This document shows positions 19,726 through 30,383 of a stretch of 64,000 bases of DNA, piece after piece. A model generated the notes under the pieces. It saw only the letters and a list, made by a program, of their open reading frames with translations. It was not told where the DNA came from and did no database searches. Numbering within the stretch: the first letter of the stretch is position 1; each line of letters begins with the position of its first letter. The position numbers were made by a program, and so were the translations under genes. The stretch is from Eledone cirrhosa (Eukaryota > Mollusca > Cephalopoda > Octopoda > Eledonidae): assembly GCA_964016885.1 (NCBI GenBank), contig OZ024744.1, forward strand, positions 63,970,962 to 64,034,961, read 5' to 3'.

Positions 19726-20335
19726 TTACGATCTCCACACTGTTGGGGCGGCACTTTCATTTTCCTCTTCCTCGGAGTCCGTCACCCCAACGACTCTACG
19801 GATGTCCAAGACATGACGTGGCATTCCGTCCACAGACACGTTGTTTTGGGAATTTACAGCAGTTACCTTTCCCTTTCCCCATTGAGATATGCAATGCGTG
19901 TTCGGGGGCTTGACCCATACCTCTTCGCCCACTCGTATGAATGCGCTCTCTCTCTCCTCCAGCCGGCTGCTGTGGTACCGTGCACGGGTGTAGCCATTCA
20001 TATCTGTATATTGCCCTGTGCGGCACCGACTCCTCGGCCTGTCCCACCCACCCACGGAGACATGTTGTACCAGAACACTGCCGCCGTTGGCGAAATGTGC
20101 CCCCTTTCCGCCATGGCATTGATCGTGCGATGATGTCTCTCCACGATCCCATTTCCGCTCGGCCTGTATGCCGCTCTGAAGAAGCGGTTCACCTTCGACT
20201 TGTCAAGCATTTCCCTCAGCGCCTCCTAGCGAAACGCTGTGCTGTTGTCCATCAGCAGTTCACCCACAGGGCCCCGCTCCAAGAATATCTCTCTCAGCGT
20301 CCGCACGATTTCCTCCGCAGTCCCTGTCTTCATTT
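19726..20335 (-). pseudogene. Gypsy integrase, C-terminal half
   Basis: After the deletion point the minus strand encodes MKTGTAEEIVRTL, a second catalytic Asp region (LLMDNS), and FFRAAYRPSGNGIVERHHRT with the catalytic Glu. A GPY/F-like tail (QWGKGKVTAVNSQNNVSVDG) and an acidic end follow. The zinc finger and the first catalytic Asp are lost. An in-frame stop near 20228 and frame changes break it. It matches the better copy at 62.6-63.4 kb closely. Confidence 0.8.
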
Positions 20336-20695
20336 CCCTCCAAGGCAGCCAATTGTGTCCATGCCCATTACTACATTGATTCCGTCCACCACCTGGTCAA
20401 TCACGATCGTCCGAAGCCTAATTTTTCTTCCCCGTACCACCATTGACATCTCGCTGGTACCTCTGCATCTAATCTCCCTGCTGTCGACTGCCCTTATACT
20501 GCTCATCCCGCTCCACTTTTTAACCACCTCCATGGTCACTAGTGTTGTCGTGCAACCCGTGTCCATGAGTGCTCGCGATGGCTTCCCTTCCACCAAATCT
20601 TCCACTATGGGCAGCGACTGCAAAGGCATCTCTACTCGCCTCCAGGGGTGGCTACCAGCGCAGTAGCTCCCCTTAGACCATTTCCCTGGTCGCAA
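20330..20695 (-). pseudogene. Gypsy aspartic protease
   Basis: One minus-strand frame with the active-site motif ALMDTGCTTTLV and INVVMGMDTIGCLG near the end, the expected pepsin-like pair of motifs. It runs straight into integrase sequence in another frame at about 20335, which marks the internal deletion. Confidence 0.8.
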
Positions 20696-21550
20696 TTATT
20701 AGTGATGTGGCCTGGTCACTTGCAGCGATAACAGACTATAGTTGGCTTCGGCTCTATGCAGTCCCTTGCCATGTGCGGGCCCGGGCACCTGAAGCACCGG
20801 CCTCCGAACACACGTGGACGACTATTCACAGCGGCTGGTCTCCTTTCGTCACACGTCAGTCGCTGTCGACTGCCATGGGCTTCCGTCGATGCCAGCGCTG
20901 CAACACTCCACCTCGTGTCCTGTGTTATTACGCGGGCCTGTGCGATGTGCTCGCTCATTCTCATCTCCCTGTTGCCAGGCAGCTGTTGGAGCTTCACGGA
21001 GATTTCGTCGGGGAACCCGCTCATAAAAGCCAACCGCACGGCGCATTCATGTTCTACCGCGAATCCGGCCAACGTAGCCAACCGCCGTAACTCTGTCGCG
21101 AACACGTCCACGTGCTCTCCCTGCCATCTCGCTCTGTCTAGCTTGGCAAAAGCAACGTACGGCCCCTCGGTGAATGCTTCCTTAAGTCACTGTCCTATCC
21201 TCTCCGCGTTCAGTTGGTCGCTCTCGTCCATCTCGAGGTACAGTGCTAGGGCATCCCCATCGAGAATTAGAGCGATCAAACCAGCAATGTTGTCAATGCC
21301 TTGCAGCGAGGCGACCAATGTGACTTTTCTCAACCAGGCCACATCTCCTTCGCTCTTAAAAGCCTTGATCGTCTCACTATTCAATCTCAGTTTCGCTGCC
21401 ATCTCCCCTGCGAGATCGGGAAAAAAATCAACAACGATACCCCTCGAAAGAGGACAAAAAAAAAATAAAATAAAAAAAGGTAAACTAAAGGGCTGCCGTG
21501 CCAGGAGTAAAAATGCCAAAATATGGGAAATTTCATTAAACACCAAAATA
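20696..21550 (-). pseudogene. Gypsy gag with two CCHC knuckles
   Basis: Minus-strand frames 21792-21187 (which begins inside the LTR and reaches gag at MAAKLRLNSETIKAFKSEGD) and 21111-20716 give capsid-like helices. Then come CFRCPGPHMARDC, one residue short of the usual spacing, and a second knuckle, CYRCK-stop-PGH, interrupted by TGA. A stop or frameshift also separates the two frames near 21115-21187. Confidence 0.75.
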
Positions 21551-21553
21551 GCT

Positions 21554-21793
21554 TCTAGCTGGAGGCATTCGGACTTAGCTTGTGTCTCTCTGGTCCACGT
21601 GGGGGTACTTTCCGCTTGCGTCTGTCTTCGCACATCCGTCACCTTCCAGGGCGTATGGCTAAGAGGCCCCTGTTGACCGCCTGGTCCCTTGAGTCCCTCC
21701 GTCCTCCTGCTTCCGGTCAGGTGTTCTCCAATTTCTGGCAATCCCCCTCCCAAGGCAGCTCTACACTCCCCTCTATCTCGCGGCAGCCCCACA
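21554..21793 (-). mobile_element. 5' LTR of the 2.4-kb Gypsy element
   Basis: It starts TGTGGGGCTGCCGCGAG at 21793 in minus orientation. Its inner end has mutated from CTACA to CTAGA. TTTTGGTGTTTAATG just downstream may be the primer-binding region. Confidence 0.8.
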
Positions 21794-22510
21794 GGAAATT
21801 AGGTGTAGAATGGATTGTGAGAGCAGCTCAAGCCATGTACAGAAGAGTTGTCAGTAATGTGAGAGTAGGGAGTGAGTTTAGTGAGGAATTCAAGGTACAG
21901 ATAGGAGTTCATCAGGTTTTGGCTCTCAGCCCACATCTGTTCATAACAGGAGTTTAAGACTGGCTGTCCATGGGGAACTTCTCTATACAGATGATTTGGT
22001 CCTTATAGCGGAATCCATAAAAGAACTAGAGAATAAATTTAGACTATGAAAACAGAATTTACAATCAAAAGGGCTCAGAGTGTTGATAAGCAGGAAAGAA
22101 GATAAGCTCTTGATGCCATCAGGCAAGTGGCCCTGCTCAATATGCAGAAAAGGAGTATGCAGAAACTCTATACAATGTACACTATACAAATCTTGGCTAC
22201 ACAAGAGGTGTAGTCGGGTAGCAGGCTGACTAACAGGAAAGGAAGTCTTTGTATGTGCTAGATGCACAGGGATATTCAATGGGAAGAACATATGTGGCAT
22301 AAATGTTTTCCAATCACATGAAGATTCCATAGAAGTGGTTGGTAGCTTCTGCTCCCTAGGTGATCTAATTAGTAGTAGAGGAGGATGCTGCATGAGCATG
22401 ATAGCTTGAATATGGATAGAATGGAAGGAGTTTAGGGAGCTATTCCCTATGTTGACAACAAAAGGTTCCTCCTTAAGTATGAAAGGACAGCTGTATGATG
22501 CCTGTGTGCC
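21794..22510 (+). pseudogene. RTE-like LINE, right part after the Gypsy insertion
   Basis: It continues the RT from 19406: AAQAMYRRVVSNVRVGSEFSEEF-like residues (in parts), a deletion around the GSVLSP motif, then TGCPWGTSLYR-type frame-shifted sequence. The zinc-finger region follows near 22120-22270, and a LINE C-terminus to about 22510. Many stops. Closest to subfamily 2. Confidence 0.7.
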
Positions 22511-22623
22511 CCAGGTGCAATCTAATTACTAAAACTGGTAAAAGAATAAAAAGAATAAAAGAATAAAAATACTATTAATTTTGGTTTTGTTTTTAATTCA
22601 CTTTAAATATTTGTCATTTTCAG

Positions 22624-22668
22624 TTTAAAGAACATCAGATACAAGACAATATTGAAAGAGTTAATGAG
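22624..22668 (+). CDS. Candidate 45-nt microexon
   Basis: A pyrimidine-rich tract ends in TTGTCATTTTCAG at 22623, then 45 open bases and GAG|GTTAGT. Two frames are open (FKEHQIQDNIERVNE or LKNIRYKTILKELM). It is outside any recognised repeat. Such short matches arise by chance, so confidence is low. Confidence 0.2.
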
Positions 22669-23109
22669 GTTAGTTTATTAATTAATTACTACAGAATTTT
22701 CACCATTTCTTTAATCCCTAAATCTATCTATAGGGTGCTTGTGTGTATGTGTGTGTATATGTATGTATGTATAGAAATAATCGAGCTGGATACTCAATCG
22801 CGTTGTTAAACCACTGGGAGTGAAGGACCCCTAGCCTTTGTCAGGGCATTCTTCTAAGAGAAGGCATCTCGAGAAACTGGGATAACTCCGATATAAAACC
22901 TGCAGCTCTGTAGTTACCGATGATGTTGATCTTTTCTTCTTTTTGGGTTATAGCTACTGTCGCTCAGAGAGTGGGATTGGCTCAGTGCACAGTCTTTCCT
23001 CACTTTAAAAATAATCTTCACGCACAGACATTGCATGATAGAATTAATTAAAAATCATAAAAAATAAAGAAATCATTAATTAATAATTATTAATAGTTAA
23101 CCTCGACAG
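22669..23109. other. Unassigned repeat-like sequence
   Basis: A GT-rich patch at 22740-22775 is followed by CCACTGGGAGTGAAGGACCC ... CTCAGAGAGTGGGATTGG, which reads like a dispersed repeat but has no second copy in this window. No gene seen. Confidence 0.35.
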
Positions 23110-23240
23110 TGTCTGGGTTCAAATCCTGTCAAGGTTAACTTTGCCTTTCATCCTTACGGGGTCGATAAAATAAAGTACCAGTAATGTACTGTGTAATTGC
23201 TGGCCTTGTGCCAAGAGTAGAAACAATTATTATTATTATT
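23110..23240 (+). repeat. tRNA-derived SINE with (ATT)n tail
   Basis: 5' truncated at the B box (GGGTTCAAATCCTGTC). The tail AACAATTATTATTATTATT ends exactly where the R4-like LINE 3' end begins. Confidence 0.85.
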
Positions 23241-23317
23241 GTTCTTTGAGTCTCAGTCATTGATGTTAGTTAACTGAAAAGTTTGTTGAAATGAATATCA
23301 AGCCACTACCTGCAGCC

Positions 23318-23971
23318 TCAGATATTCAGGACGTATCGGAGGGTTCTTGCTGTTCCCAGCAAGCATGCCTTTTGAAGTGTTCCAAAAAGCGGGGCGGGGC
23401 CAATTTTCTTTAACCATCCCTGGAAACTTTTTGAGATAGTACCTAGTGCGCCTATGACAATCGGGACCACTTTGACCTCATGCCAGTTCCAAATCCTTTT
23501 TACCCCCCACTTTAAATCCTGGTATCGGTTAATTTTCTCCCTCTCCTTCTCTTGCACTCTCGTGTCGAATGGGCAGGCCATATCCACAATCAGGCACAAT
23601 CTTTTTTCCTTGTCCACAACCACCAGGTCAGGTCTATTGTGTTCCAGTTTCTTGTCCGTCTGTATCCTAAAATCCCATAGCACCTTCACCTGATCGTTTT
23701 CTATCACTGACTCTGGCTTATGCTCATACCACTTCTCAGAATGTGGGATATTGTTTACTTTGCATAGGTGCCAGTGGATCACCCTGCCTATCACATCATG
23801 TCTCCAGCCTTTAGAGTGAGTCTGGGCTAGGTGTTTACACTCGGATACAATGTGAGCCAGTCTCCTCTCTCTCTCTCCACAGATCCTGCACAGTGGGCTA
23901 GCCTCCTCCTTGTAAATATGGTGTTTCAGCCACTTCGTTTTGAGGGCCTGCTCTTGCGCAGCCATTAGCAT
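23318..23971 (-). pseudogene. R4-like CCHC and restriction-like endonuclease domain
   Basis: The 217-codon frame has CRICGERERRLAHIVSEC (C-x2-C-x8-H-x4-C) at about residues 27-44. The endonuclease core RPDLVVVDKEKRLCLIVD follows, with PD and the distal acidic residue, then ACPFD and a C-terminal VVPIVIGALGTISK-type segment. In this LINE class the domain nicks the target to prime reverse transcription. The frame itself is intact over its length, though cut off from the RT by changes at 23972-24252. Confidence 0.8.
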
Positions 23972-24252
23972 TCCTTCTGTAGCTTTTTTAAGGTCTCCTC
24001 TTTTTAACCAGTTCCATGTCTGTGGATCTCTGAATTCCGTTTTCTCAAAGAAGGTACTATGAAGGGATTTTTAATGAAGGTTGCTCTTTCTCCTCGTTGT
24101 TATTTCCTCCTTGGACATCCCTGATCTATTGTCCTCTCCTTCAGTACAATTCTGAGCATTGGCTCCTTACTATCGGTCACGTATTTGTGTAGGTTGTTTT
24201 TCTCCATCTGAACACAGTCCTCTATGCTGATAAGACCTCTTCCATCTTCAGA

Positions 24253-25473
24253 TCACCTTAAGTAGAGTCTATCGACATCACTCCTCTTGTGGAACATGTT
24301 GTAGATAGTCAATAGCTTCCTAGTCTTCCTATCCATTTCTTTTTGTTCAGCAACATTCCATCTCAGAATTCCCGCACTGTACCTAATAATAGACACAGCT
24401 CGGGAATTTACTGCACTTATGGCATTCCTACTGTTCAGATGTGACTTTAATACGCTCCTTACTCTCCGAATGTATTCAGATCTTATCAATTCCTTCATGT
24501 TTTTGTTCTTGATGTCATCAGCCTCCAGAATACCCAAATACTTGTATCCTTCTTCAGTGTCAATTTCCTTTATCATCTCACCTGTTGGTACCTGGATTCC
24601 GTTGCTTCTGCTCAATTTACCCCTCTTCATCACAAGGACTCCACACTTACTAATACCAAATTGCATACATATATCATTGCTGAAAATACGGACAGTGTCA
24701 ACAAACACATCCAACTCCTTCTCACTCTTCCCGAAGAGCTTAAGATCGTCCATGAAGAGTATAATGGTCAGGGGCAGACTATCTCCCTGGAAGATACCTC
24801 TCTTGATCTTCACGCCTCCCAAGGATTCTCCAGCTGATGTTAACTCTGTTTTCCAGGACTTCATACTTTTGCTCAACAACTGTCTGATGTTATCTGCCAC
24901 CTTGAAGATCTCTAGGCTTTTGGTGATCCAAGAATGAGGCACCATGTCAAATGCCTTTTTGTAGTCTATCCATCCCATGGCAAGATCAGTGTGTCTCCTC
25001 TTGCAATTCCTCATTACCATCTTATCAATAAGTAACTGGTCCTTTGTACCACGGGACTTCTTTCGGCATCCTTTCAGTTCGTCCAGTAACAAGTTGTTTG
25101 TGTGGAGGTGATGGTTGATTTCCTCAGACACAATGCTTGTCAACAGTTTCCACATTACGGACAGACATGTGATAGGTCTATAGTTGGTAACATCATTACC
25201 CTTGATTCGGTCTTTCATTACCAGAACTGTGGTACCTTTTGTCAACCACTCTGGTACCTCACCTGACATCAAGCAGTCATTGAACATGGTTGTCAGTTTC
25301 GGGTGGAGGGATGTTACATTTTTAAACCAATACCCCTGCACACCATCTGGGCCTGGTGATTTCCAGTTGGTTAGTTTTTTGGCCTGCCCCTTGAGAGTTT
25401 CAACTGTGATACTCAAATCAGTTTGTTGGTGTGCCTGTTCACTAATCTCCTTTTGTACTGTCTCAATCCACAC
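24253..25473 (-). pseudogene. R4-like reverse transcriptase
   Basis: 406 codons on the minus strand. Recognisable blocks are NWKSPGPDGVQGYWFKN, NYRPITCLSVMWKLLT, MGWIDYKKAFDMVPHSWI, KRGIFQGDSLP and the catalytic ILFMDDLKLFGKS. Between GDSLP and MDD the usual stretch is shortened, so a small deletion seems to have removed part of the palm. The thumb continues to IRYSAGILRWNVAEQKEMDR. Confidence 0.85.
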
Positions 25474-25736
25474 TGCCTGGTCATTATGTTTAACATTCTG
25501 CTCCTATATTCCTCTCCAGAATGTCTTAGTTTGTTCCGCCTCAGGGATCAAGTCGTTGCCTCTTTCTTTCCCTTCAAGCTGTCCAAACAACATCTTCTGG
25601 TTGTTGTCAAACATTCGGTTCTGTCTATACTGACTGACTCTGCTCTCGTATCGCCTAATTTTTGCACTCTTTGCTACAATGCGTTGCTTCAGTTCCTCTA
25701 TGATAATATTTAGCCTTTTCCTCCTAGTTTTGTACT

Positions 25737-26543
25737 TTATTTCCAGTCTATTTTTAGTGTCCCATTCAGTAGGGACTCAAGCTTTCCAATGTCATTTCTC
25801 ATTTCCCTGATTTGACCATTCAGTCGTTTCTTCCACCAAGGTTCTGATCTTTCTTGTTTGTTGTTTCCTCTCGCTTTTATGCCAAGTAATTTCCTCACCG
25901 CATTTGCTGTTGCTTTGAGGATATTGTTGCACTGGTGAAGGCTCCTCGCCTCAAGGTATGGGATGACTTTGTTTACCTTAGCTGTTGTTTCTTTTAACTT
26001 TTTCCTGTCTACAAATCTTATGTTCATAGGTTTCCCAATACCATTGTTCATTTCATCTACCACTAAGTTTAGGATATCAACCAAATCTTGTCCTAGCCCG
26101 TCAGCATTCATTTCCTCAGTGGCCGTATCTTTGTTCCAGATATTATTTATTTCAGCATTCAGATCATTGTCTGCTTCGGATGGTTCCTCCGTTCTCTCAA
26201 CCTCTTCACCTTCATTTCCCACTGGCTCGTTTGCCTGGCATACTCCACCCTCCATCTCCAAGCTAATCTCTCTGCTCAGTTCCTCCAGTTCCAGCTCGCT
26301 TATACATCCATTAGTTCTTATTACCCGAGCCTGCCCGGCCAATTTTTGTTCATCTAATTTAAAAAGACCAATCTCGTTCCAGATGTTATGCATCCGTTTC
26401 CTATAGCCCCTCTCCTTGGGGTTACTCTTCAGGTAACATTGCATAACAGTTCTATTCAATTCTTTCGTCCAGTTGGTTCTGGTCCCTTTCCTTCTTCCTC
26501 TTCCTCCAACACCAGCAGTATTTGGTTGACAGCCAGGGAGCAC
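25737..26543 (-). pseudogene. R4-like N-terminal region with Myb-like domain
   Basis: It starts inside the frame (GTG at 26543) with KGTRTNWTKELNRTVMQCYL and NPKERGYRKRMHNIWNE, a Myb-like DNA-binding segment as in R2/R4 elements. A long acidic linker (about residues 90-160) and a basic stretch ending near GTLKIDWK follow. Upstream, another frame opens with an ATG near 26606 but does not join without a shift. It probably contacts target DNA. Confidence 0.7.
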
Positions 26544-26660
26544 CTGCTGGGTGAGAGTCTGTCACATGACATTCCAGTCTCCACTTCACCGTTATTCGAA
26601 CTGTTTAGGTTCGACATTGAAACACTCTTATCGAGGATTGGTGAATGTATGGTTACATAA

Positions 26661-27486
26661 CCACCGGTGATTTTAGCGTGGCACTATCACGCTGTAGACG
26701 AACATAAATAAACAAACAAACAAATAGGTAAAAACCCCCCAAAATAAGCATAAGTTTCATTGTAATGTAATGTTTGAATGTCTGACTTAGTTTTTTTTTT
26801 CTTGTCTGTCTGTTTGTTTTTCTTTTCTTTTTTCTTTTCTTTACGTTTTTCGTTGTTGCTGTGCTGTTTTGATTTTGATTTTTGATTTTTTGATTTTTTG
26901 ACCGGGTCATCAAATCAGTCTATTTATATCTTTTGATGCCTTCCTCATTTAGTGGGAGTACTATGATGCCTGTCTTAGCAGGAGGTAGTGGGAGAGAATA
27001 GTGGTGGTAGCGATAATGAGGCAGTGGTGGTGGTGGTGATGTGCTAGTAGTACTTAGCAGGAGGTAGTGGGAGAGAATAGTGGCGGTAGTGATAATGAGA
27101 CAGTGGTGGTGGTGATGTGATCGTAGTACTGTAGTAATGGTGTTGAAGTTGAAATAGAAATAGAAGTTGAAATAACTTGACTAGAGTTTTTGGCGTGGTA
27201 GTGGTGATGGTGGCGGTGGTGGTGTTGGTGGTGAAATTATTTGCCTGTCTGTCCACTTAGCCATTTTCTCTTTTTCGACTATAACATTTCTGATCCAAAA
27301 TTAAATATTAAATATTGGGGCCCTATGCGTTGTTGCCTGCTGAGGGTCAAAACTGTAATCTTATATTTCATTTGTAATAAGAATTATTCTATCACAGTTG
27401 TTTTAAATAAGTAAAAATCAAAAACTTACGGGAGCGATTCCATCATCATCATCGTTTTACATCCGTTCTTCCATAACGATATATAT
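26661..27486. repeat. Low-complexity sequence with GTG-rich tandem duplication
   Basis: 26790-26900 is T/C-rich. 26980-27125 contains two copies of a roughly 75-bp unit (AGGAGGTAGTGGGAGAGAAT, then GTGGTGGTGATGTG). 27440-27475 has a short (ATC)n plus GTTTTACATCCGTTCTTCC stub of an RTE tail. No gene. Confidence 0.6.
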
Positions 27487-27497
27487 CCACCATGTGC

Positions 27498-27498
<1 letters not shown>

Positions 27499-27554
<56 letters not shown>
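27499..27554. repeat. (TTA)n microsatellite
   Basis: About eighteen TTA units abutting the 3' end of an R4-like LINE fragment. Confidence 0.9.
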
Positions 27555-27555
<1 letters not shown>

Positions 27556-27778
27556 TTTGAGTCTCAGTCATTGATGTTATTTAACTGGAAAGTTTGTTGA
27601 AATGAATATCAAGCCGCTACCTGCAGCCTCAGACATTCAGAACGTATCGGAGGGTTCTTGCTGTTCCCAGCAAGCATGCCTTTTGAAGTGTTCCAAAAAT
27701 CGGGGCTGGACTAATCTTCTTTAACCATCCTTGCAAACTCTTTGAGATAGTACCTAGTGTCCTATGACAATTGGCACG
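27555..27778 (-). mobile_element. R4-like LINE, 3' end copy
   Basis: Nearly identical to 23241-23480 (CTTTGAGTCTCAGTCATTGA, TTGCTGTTCCCAGCAAGCAT). It starts at the (TTA)n tract and is cut at 27778, where a different LINE begins on the plus strand. Confidence 0.85.
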
Positions 27779-29241
27779 ACCTTGAAGCTAAACAGCTCCA
27801 GGAGAGGTGCATGGAACAAGGTTTGGGTCTGTAACAGATTTTTGTCGATCTGACAAAAGCTTTCGATATTGTTAGCAGAAATGCATTGTAGAAGGTTCAC
27901 CAGAAACTTGGTTGCCCTAATAAGTTTCTTGATTTGGTTAGGTCTTTCCATGACGACATGAAGGCTTGGGTTAATGTCAGAGGTAACATGTCTGAGCATA
28001 TTTAACATCAGCCGCTTTACTGCAAAAACAAAAGTATTTACATCAATCATAAGAGACCTCTTGTATGCAGATGATTGCGATCTTGTAGCACACACAGAGT
28101 GATATGCAGCACATTTTGAATGCATTTTCTGATGCTTGCACTACCCTAGGATTGACTGTCAGTCACAGGAAAACTGCCGTCAGGTACCAACCTGCTCCTG
28201 GTAAGCAGTACAGTGAACCAAATATCTATGTGTATGGTAAACGACTTGGAGTGGTTGACCAGTTTGTCTACCTGGGAAGCACTGTCAATCGATACAGCAA
28301 TCTTGATAATGAAATTCCTCTCAAGATTAGGAAAGCAAGTGATGCTTTTGGAAAGCTAGAAAGGCACCTCTGGGGTCGGCAAGACATATGCAAGAAGACA
28401 AAGGTAAAGGTGTACAAGGCATGTGTGCTCTCTTCTCTTCTTTATGCCTGCGAGACCTGGGTCACATATCGACACCACCTTAAACAATTGTAGCGTTTCC
28501 ATCAGATGTGTCTCAGACGGATCCATGGCGTTCACTGGAGGGACCACATTAGTGATGTCGAGATTTTGGAAAGCTCTCTGTGTGAAAGTATAGAAGCTCT
28601 TGTGCTTAAGCAAAGACTGCGATGGAGTGGTCACCTTGCCAGGATGAAGGATTCTAAAATACAAAAAACAACTTTTATGGAGAGTTAGTTAAAGGAAAAC
28701 GACCTCCACATAAACCAAAAAAGAGGTTTAAGGATTCGTTGAAAGCCTCTTTGAAAGACACTAACATCTCTGCTGATACATGGGAAAGCGTAGCTGCTGA
28801 TTGTAATAAATAGAGAAAGACTGTATATGAGGGGAAAGTTGCCTTTGAGGCATCTCGAATTACATACGAGAAAGTAAAAAGGGATGTGAGGAAGGGCATT
28901 GCTGTTACATTTCCAGACAGCGAAGGTCCTCCTATGGTGCTGACATGCAGCGTCTGTGTGAGACTCTGCCTCATCAAAGCTGGACTCGAAAGTCATCTTC
29001 GCAGTCATAAAGTGAGACCAGTGGTTGACTGCCAGGCTGCTATTGGAGATGCTACTCATCATGCCTGCCAAGCATGTGGTAGAGAATGTAGATCAGCAGG
29101 AGGGCTCAAACGACATGCAAAAGTACATGAATTCCAACCACAGCTGGCTATTCCCAGTGAATGTTTTGGATGCCAACTCTGTAAAAGACATTTTAGATCA
29201 TTGGCTGGGCTAAAAAGCCACATTCGATCACAGCACCGTTA
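27779..29241 (+). pseudogene. LINE RT C-terminal part with three C2H2 zinc fingers
   Basis: The plus strand starts in the RT palm (FVDLTKAFDIVSRN near 27840) and passes stops. It then has open stretches 28104-28493 (TLGLTVSHRKTAV, VYLGSTVNRYSNLDNEI, ACVLSSLLYACETWV), 28506-28688 (LKQRLRWSGHLARM) and 28886-29242. The last encodes three classical fingers: CSVC-x12-HLRSH, CQACGREC...HAKVH and CQLCKRHF...HIRSQH. The C-terminal fingers follow the RT connection domain in the same reading order, so they look like part of the element, perhaps for nucleic-acid binding. Broken by at least three stops or shifts. The clade is not certain (RTE or jockey-like). Confidence 0.75.
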
Positions 29242-29610
29242 ATTGTTGTTATTGAGTGTGTGTGTGTGTGGGGGGGGGGGATGTAAATGTATATATAGAT
29301 ATTTATATGTGTGTGTGTATGTGTATGTATGTGTGTGTACATATGTATATATATATAAATATATATAATTTTTTTTCTTTTTTCTATTATATTATTGTCA
29401 TTATTGTTATTATTATATTGCTTTTTTTTTGTTTTTTTCTTTGTGCAATGGCAATACTCAATAACGAGGGAGCAGCCATCATGTATGTATGTATATATGT
29501 ATTATGTATGCATGTATGCATGCATGCATGTACACATGCATGTATGTGTGTGTATGAATGCATGAAATTATATGTGTGTGTGGTCATATATATATGTCAT
29601 TGTCTGAGAG
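29242..29610. repeat. GT/AT/ATGC low-complexity tract
   Basis: GTGTGT followed by a ten-base G run, then TATA, T-rich and ATGTATGC stretches. Open frames here are repetitive peptides only. Confidence 0.85.
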
Positions 29611-30383
29611 AATTGTAATTATGAAAGAATGAGCCCTCAATATGTTAACATAGAGGTATATTATATTACTTACAATGCATGGCAACTAAGTATATATTTT
29701 CTTAGGTACTCAGAGTTTCATGATGGTGGCTGATTAATGGTAGCAGATTAATTTCATGTGCACCAATTTTCAACTTTTGTGTAAAACAATCTCTGAGGCA
29801 ACAGTCAAATTAACAAACCTAGTCTGCATCGCCAGCCTCAAGCAATATGTCAGACTCGCTGAGTAGTGGTTGAAAGAGTGCTATAATAACTATATTGCAA
29901 CAATTGTAAACAACACAACAAAACCATCCATCTGCTTCTGGAAACTGAAAGTGGGCTTTGCAGAATACAGGATCAGTTGGAGGATAGCAGAAAGATGCTG
30001 ACCCTATATCAACTTAACCAGGAAATGCAGGCTTTGAGGTACAGAGTGATAGCTAATATTAAAGAACTCATTACATCCCAACACCTGCCTTAATGTCAAA
30101 AGTGAACTATAGAAACCTTGTCTGCACTGCACAAAATTCGTCCTTCGCTTCTGGCCTCCCCTTAACTAGATACTTCTGATACATCGGGAGCAACCCCTCA
30201 CCCACCGAATAACTGTTATAACATAACTGCTCACTAAGCAACCAGGAAAATTGATTGGATAACAAGTGAAATTTTCCCCTTCACAAACAAATGTAAATGT
30301 AATTGGATAAATATGTCGGACCTTTCTAAATATAATCTTCTGATAAACTTTCTCATAAAAGTCGCTCAAACGAGGTTGTAGAG
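29611..30383. other. No gene recognised
   Basis: A modest plus-strand open stretch near 29930-30090 (LLETESGLCRIQDQLEDSRK) may be retroelement debris; I cannot assign it. The rest is unassigned. Confidence 0.35.

Larger units (their letters stand above)
19407..21793 (-). mobile_element. Gypsy-type LTR retrotransposon, internally deleted, with 5-bp target duplication
   Basis: GGAAA at 19402-19406 and 21794-21798 flank it exactly, and the LINE reads through if it is removed. The LTRs are 19407-19637 and 21554-21793. In minus orientation the order is LTR, gag, zinc knuckles, protease, then directly integrase. The reverse transcriptase and RNase H are absent. A GATCAGGGGGG purine tract precedes the 3' LTR. 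The interior is clearly GC-richer than the host DNA. Confidence 0.9.
23241..26660 (-). mobile_element. R4/Dong-like LINE, long but broken copy
   Basis: In minus orientation: Myb-like N-terminus (25737-26543), reverse transcriptase (24253-25473), CCHC plus restriction-like endonuclease (23318-23971), then a short 3' UTR ending CTGAGACTCAAAGAAC against the (AAT)n tract at 23240. The frames are separated by stops and frameshifts. The architecture matches the R2/R4 type of non-LTR elements, which use one protein and a PD-(D/E)XK endonuclease instead of an APE nuclease. The clade name is from memory of domain order. Confidence 0.8.

Noticed and set aside
19941..21676. Long plus-strand frames (241 and 306 codons) over the Gypsy element.
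   Set aside because: Antisense to gag, protease and integrase, which are recognisable on the minus strand.
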